Shown one piece after another: positions 60,808 to 64,000 of a stretch of DNA of 64,000 nucleotides. Positions within the stretch are counted from its first letter, which is position 1, and each line of letters starts with the position of its first letter. Both the position numbers and the translations under genes were made by a program. Source of the stretch: Saxidomus purpurata. Taxonomy: Eukaryota > Mollusca > Bivalvia > Venerida > Veneridae. A model generated the notes under the pieces. The model saw only the letters and a program-made list of their open reading frames with translations. It made no database searches and was not told where the DNA came from. The stretch covers positions 30,045,600 to 30,109,599 of the forward strand of contig JAFMSR010000005.1 in NCBI GenBank assembly GCA_022818135.1, read 5' to 3'.

Positions 60808-60962
60808 TAAACCTGCCCTTCGGGGGCAAGCTCGGTTTCAAATGATCCTCGAAATAGACTTAGTTCGTGGGCTTTCAATTTATTAATCAGGATGACCGAC
60901 ACCACTGACCATTTACAAGACCGGTCAGAAGTCTTTTACACTCGGGGTTCAAGAGCCGAGTG
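60808..60962. other. Cluster of three small hairpins
   Basis: Three GC-rich stem-loops fall in 155 bases: AAACC..GCCC-ttcg-GGGGC..GGTTT (60,809-60,839), GACCG...CGGTC (60,894-60,926) and ACTCGG-ggttcaagag-CCGAGT (60,940-60,961). The local GC content is well above the surroundings. It may be the edge of a dispersed repeat. 59,600-60,800 and 60,965-61,080 hold nothing else I can identify. Confidence 0.4.
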
Positions 60963-61084
60963 CATTAAATGTTTCATACTGTTCAAATTGTTCTATGTTG
61001 CCAGGTAGATAGTTTAAGTTGTTGTCTCCCTTTGTTGTATTAAGTATTCAGCTGAAGTAAACAAACACCAATCGTTTTCATGAG

Positions 61085-61090
61085 TTTATT
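61085..61090 (-). terminator. Polyadenylation signal AATAAA
   Basis: On the minus strand 'gtagaaAATAAActcatg' lies about 96 bases after the stop codon of the small ORF at 61,186-61,353. Alone it is weak evidence in AT-rich DNA. Together with the upstream TATA and CCAAT boxes it outlines a compact transcription unit. Confidence 0.45.
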
Positions 61091-61185
61091 TTCTACTCAA
61101 CAAGTCCAACATACATGTATAAAAGTTCCAAGATAACAAATCAGTGTGCTCAAGTAATGTCAGGTTCAATAGAGTAATGTTAAGT

Positions 61186-61353
61186 TCAGTATCTGCACAC
61201 CAGCCTTAAACAGGGTTCAGCAAATGCCTGTTGAGGTTGTTGATAGTATACAAGTACAACATAGAATACCAAAGCTAAAATTATTCCAAGGAAAATTCCC
61301 ATGTTTAACAGAAAGTTGAGAATTAGTGCCATAATAAAAATCCACATTTTCAT
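61186..61353 (-). CDS. Candidate 55-residue single-pass membrane micropeptide
   Basis: From the first ATG (61,353) the frame encodes MKMWIFIMALILNFLLNMG, then IFLGIILALVFYVVLVYY, then a short polar end with QQPQQ and two cysteines (EPCLRLVCRY). It is either one long hydrophobic segment or two close ones, with a short C-terminal tail. It lies about 140 bases downstream of a probable transcription start given by a TATA box at 61,524-61,531 and is followed by AATAAA at 61,085. There is no intron. I do not recognise it. Alternatives are a chance ORF within the LTR of an unseen retroelement, since an LTR also carries CCAAT, TATA and AATAAA in this order. Confidence 0.35.
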   Translation of the reverse strand: MKMWIFIMALILNFLLNMGIFLGIILALVFYVVLVYYQQPQQAFAEPCLRLVCRY

Positions 61354-61523
61354 AGTGGTAATCTCAGAAATTGTAGTCAAAAATAATTACCAAATCTTTA
61401 AATGATTATCAAAAATCCAATCTAAGTAAATTATTTCTAAAATATTAACCTAATTATCAGATATTTAGTTCCAAATGTCAAAAAGTCCAAAAGTAGAGAG
61501 CTCATAAGCCTAGGGATCCAGGC

Positions 61524-61593
61524 CTTATATAGAGGAGAAGAAATGCTGTCTTCTGATTGGCTAAAAGACCAATCTAATTTTTCACATGATTGG
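61524..61593 (-). promoter_or_regulatory. Core promoter: CCAAT boxes and TATA box
   Basis: Minus strand: CCAAT at 61,589-61,593 and 61,556-61,560 (the latter in 'tagccaatcag'), an inverted one at 61,569-61,573, and 'ctcTATATAAGgcc' with TATATAAG at 61,524-61,531. The start site would be near 61,495-61,500. Spacing of CCAAT to TATA (about 25 bases and 58 bases) is somewhat short but plausible. This is the best pol II promoter-like stretch in the window. Confidence 0.5.
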
Positions 61594-61599
61594 CATTTA

Positions 61600-64000
61600 A
61601 ACTCTAACTCCTCCCATAAATTACATTTTCCAACAAAAGCAACAAAACCAAAAATTGTCATCAAAAACAAAATATTTCAATGTAATCTATATAAAATTAT
61701 GCACCCTAACACATAAGTCTTAACCACCAGATAATTCTTTTAAAGCAATTAAAATAGCAGCTATTTCTCTCCCTCCAAAAATGGGGAAAAATCAAAATGG
61801 CTGACCAAAATGAGTGGTCACTTCTAAGAGCTGATTTTGCCAATTACAACAAGTTAAAGGTCTCAAAAAATACAAAAGTATACTTAAAACAAAGCCTTAC
61901 TATTCAAAAACCTAGCTCTTCAACCATTTGCCACTAACTTCTTGTTAACATATTAAACTAGCTGATATTCATTTTCCAAGCACCTGTTACATAAAGATAC
62001 AGCCTAGCAGAATGAAAAGAAGGAAGAGAAACTTAGTTTGCAGACAAAATCCTGCATGTCATGTTGTGAAATTCCTCACAAACAAAGGTTTTAATAGATA
62101 TAATAATATGGTAGCCTTAAAATTATGCTGACTGACTCAAAATGATGGCTTTGAAGCATTCTTATATTTGGTCTATTTTTAGAATCCGACCAGCATCACT
62201 TAGAATGCAGTTTCACAAAACTCTCAATAAATCAACATAATTAAACACTAAGACTCTTTATGAGTAAATGATATCAATATATACATAAGGTACAGTCATA
62301 ATTTGCTGAATAATGAACCAAAATAGTGACTAAGAAAGGATTTTCAATTTTGGCAATATTGAGTTCCGACTTGCAATCTCAATCTACAGAATTGCCTCAA
62401 AACTATTCCCTTTCTAATCATGAAACTTTCAGAAAAGTGAGATAACAAAATTACGCATCTACAAATGGTACTTTATGCACCAGAAACATTGTTACGTCAT
62501 CATATATACAAAACACAAAATGTCAAGTTCTCGACAATTGCAAGAAAATAATACAGATGCAGTTCAAATAATGGGCATCACATGAAACAGCTTGATATAT
62601 ACATGTATGAATTGGTGCGCATTTAAAAAAACATAGCTATATGTTAAACAATCTCCTATTGCAAAATACCAATACAAAAAAGAAACACAAATCATTAACT
62701 TTGCAAAGTTTGGGTCATCTCACACTCCAAGCTCTCATAATCATCAAAACTTTCTCATTGTGTCAATTTTGTGACATGTCTGTCTGCACTTTTAATCTGC
62801 AAAATTAAATGCAAGATTATGTGCAATAAGTTTCAGTTATAATTCATTTTGCTATTTTGTAACCAACACCGTTGTATGAAGCATTCACCATATGAATGAT
62901 TTCTGAAAATGTGTAATTTCACCCATGTAGCCATAGTATTAATTGTGTCTTATAAGTGTTTAAAATTAAGGAAATATGTTTAATCAGGGCACTAATACTC
63001 ATGTTTTACTCCTATTTTAGGTTATCACTAATATTTATATTCAAATGCGGAGAAGATAAGTAACAATATATAGTTATTTTAAAGTATTCTGTTCTTAATG
63101 TATTATTAAAACATGACATTAACAACTTTTCTTAATGTCAGTGTCGTAGGTAAATGATTTTAGAAATAGTTATATAGACTATGTGTCTACTATATCTTAT
63201 GCCTTTCGGCAACAGATGAAATTCTTTCAGATTCTCTATATTAATATTCTGATATTGGAAACTGCACTTTATGTAATCATATCTTTCAATACGCTATTTT
63301 AAATGCACAGTATGTGCTAAAAGGCGAAATATTTCAAATGACATCGGAATACGATTTTACAAATTACCTGAAATAGCAACAGTGAACCTAATACTGTTGA
63401 GAAAATGCGAGTAAAAGCGTTATATTGGTGAGGCCACTCTTGTGACGAAGCCTAATCACAACACGACTTACGCATTATCCAGTCCAGAGAGATTTTCGCT
63501 TGGTATTAAACTAATTGAATAGAAAAAGTTGTAGATTCGTGGTAATTTTATTTTTCTTGTGGTTTTTAAAGTGACAAAATGTTTGCTACCTGAACGTAAT
63601 AATTCCAATTTATAAAAAGTTTCAGCAATTTTAGTAACACATTTAATATTTAAATATTTTAATCACAAAACATTCTTATTTATATTTATAAATTATTTAT
63701 ACATTTTTAATTCTTAAAAATGTAAATATTTCCTTAATACATGTATATTAAATGATTCCAAAATACCGAAATCCATTATTAGCAACTTAAATATATACAT
63801 ACACGGCTTTTATTTCCAATTGTTAACTAACCATAATCAGTTCGGCAAGACAATAATCATCTCCAGTGATTGAATCACTCCGCAGGGAGTATACTCGCAA
63901 ATGAGATGTGAATGTTTCAACTATACTCAGTATGAAAAATGATTTCAAGGAAGGCACTTTAAATGGATAAATTAGAAACAAACAACTTGCATACTATTTT
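61600..64000. other. AT-rich stretch, no gene recognised
   Basis: 61,600-62,830 is A-rich on the plus strand, with few stops-free runs. It could belong to the same element or gene region as the promoter at 61,524-61,593 (a 77-codon minus frame at 61,437-61,670 overlaps that promoter and is unlikely to be coding). 62,830-64,000 shows nothing I can support. Confidence 0.4.

Overview
This is AT-rich, gene-poor eukaryotic DNA, most likely from a bivalve mollusc and possibly a venerid clam. That is an inference from recognisable elements: a SINE resembling the bivalve RUDI type (tRNA-like head plus the 'GTCTTCCTCC' tail region), a tRNA-headed SINE with an invertebrate-type central core, a non-LTR retrotransposon, mariner relics and many short palindromic elements. 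I found no complete host gene with recognised domains. Almost every open frame is under 110 codons and looks like chance, transposon debris or a decayed exon. A 500-base run of N at 34,816-35,315 is a scaffold gap.

The main feature is layered segmental duplication. (1) 0-15 kb holds two to three diverged copies of one segment in the same orientation: 1-560 with 6,170-6,530; 1,012-1,300 with 8,330-8,640 and 14,745-15,065; 1,415-2,440 with 12,418-13,400. (2) 16.3-18.75 kb is repeated at 30.7-34.25 kb, and 24.83-25.26 kb at 34.33-34.8 kb. (3) 45.0-60 kb holds three diverged copies of another unit (roughly 45.0-50.8, 51.1-54.3 and 56.7-59.6 kb), with exon-like remnants on the minus strand. Because sister copies exist, several insertions can be timed and bounded by paralogous empty sites.

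Mobile elements lie on top of these duplications: an inverted pair of ~1.5 kb elements 42 kb apart (2.69-4.18 and 46.61-48.11 kb); a 5'-truncated, frameshifted LINE (19.5-23.25 kb, minus) that keeps its YADD box; two mariner relics of different lineages (13.7-14.3 and 41.6-42.4 kb, minus); two copies of a ~430 bp TTAA-flanked MITE in opposite orientation; a second TTAA-flanked element with poly-G ends (42.43-43.39 kb); a ~395 bp foldback element; three ~110-140 bp palindromes; an intact SINE with a 12 bp target duplication; and a polyadenylated retrocopy with a 20 bp target duplication (28.47-29.10 kb).

Other points: a 33 bp minisatellite whose unit length keeps reading frames open on both strands (15.25-15.90 kb); a small secreted, Cys-rich ORF in one duplicate that is broken in the other (17.9 and 32.1 kb); a compact minus-strand unit with CCAAT and TATA boxes, a 55-codon membrane ORF and an AATAAA signal (61.09-61.6 kb); two convergent tRNA-like pol III units (40.6-41.05 kb); and a stack of A, G and T homopolymers at 23.66-23.98 kb that is probably partly an assembly artefact. 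Repeat boundaries were found by eye and are accurate to about 10-50 bases unless an exact terminus is stated.
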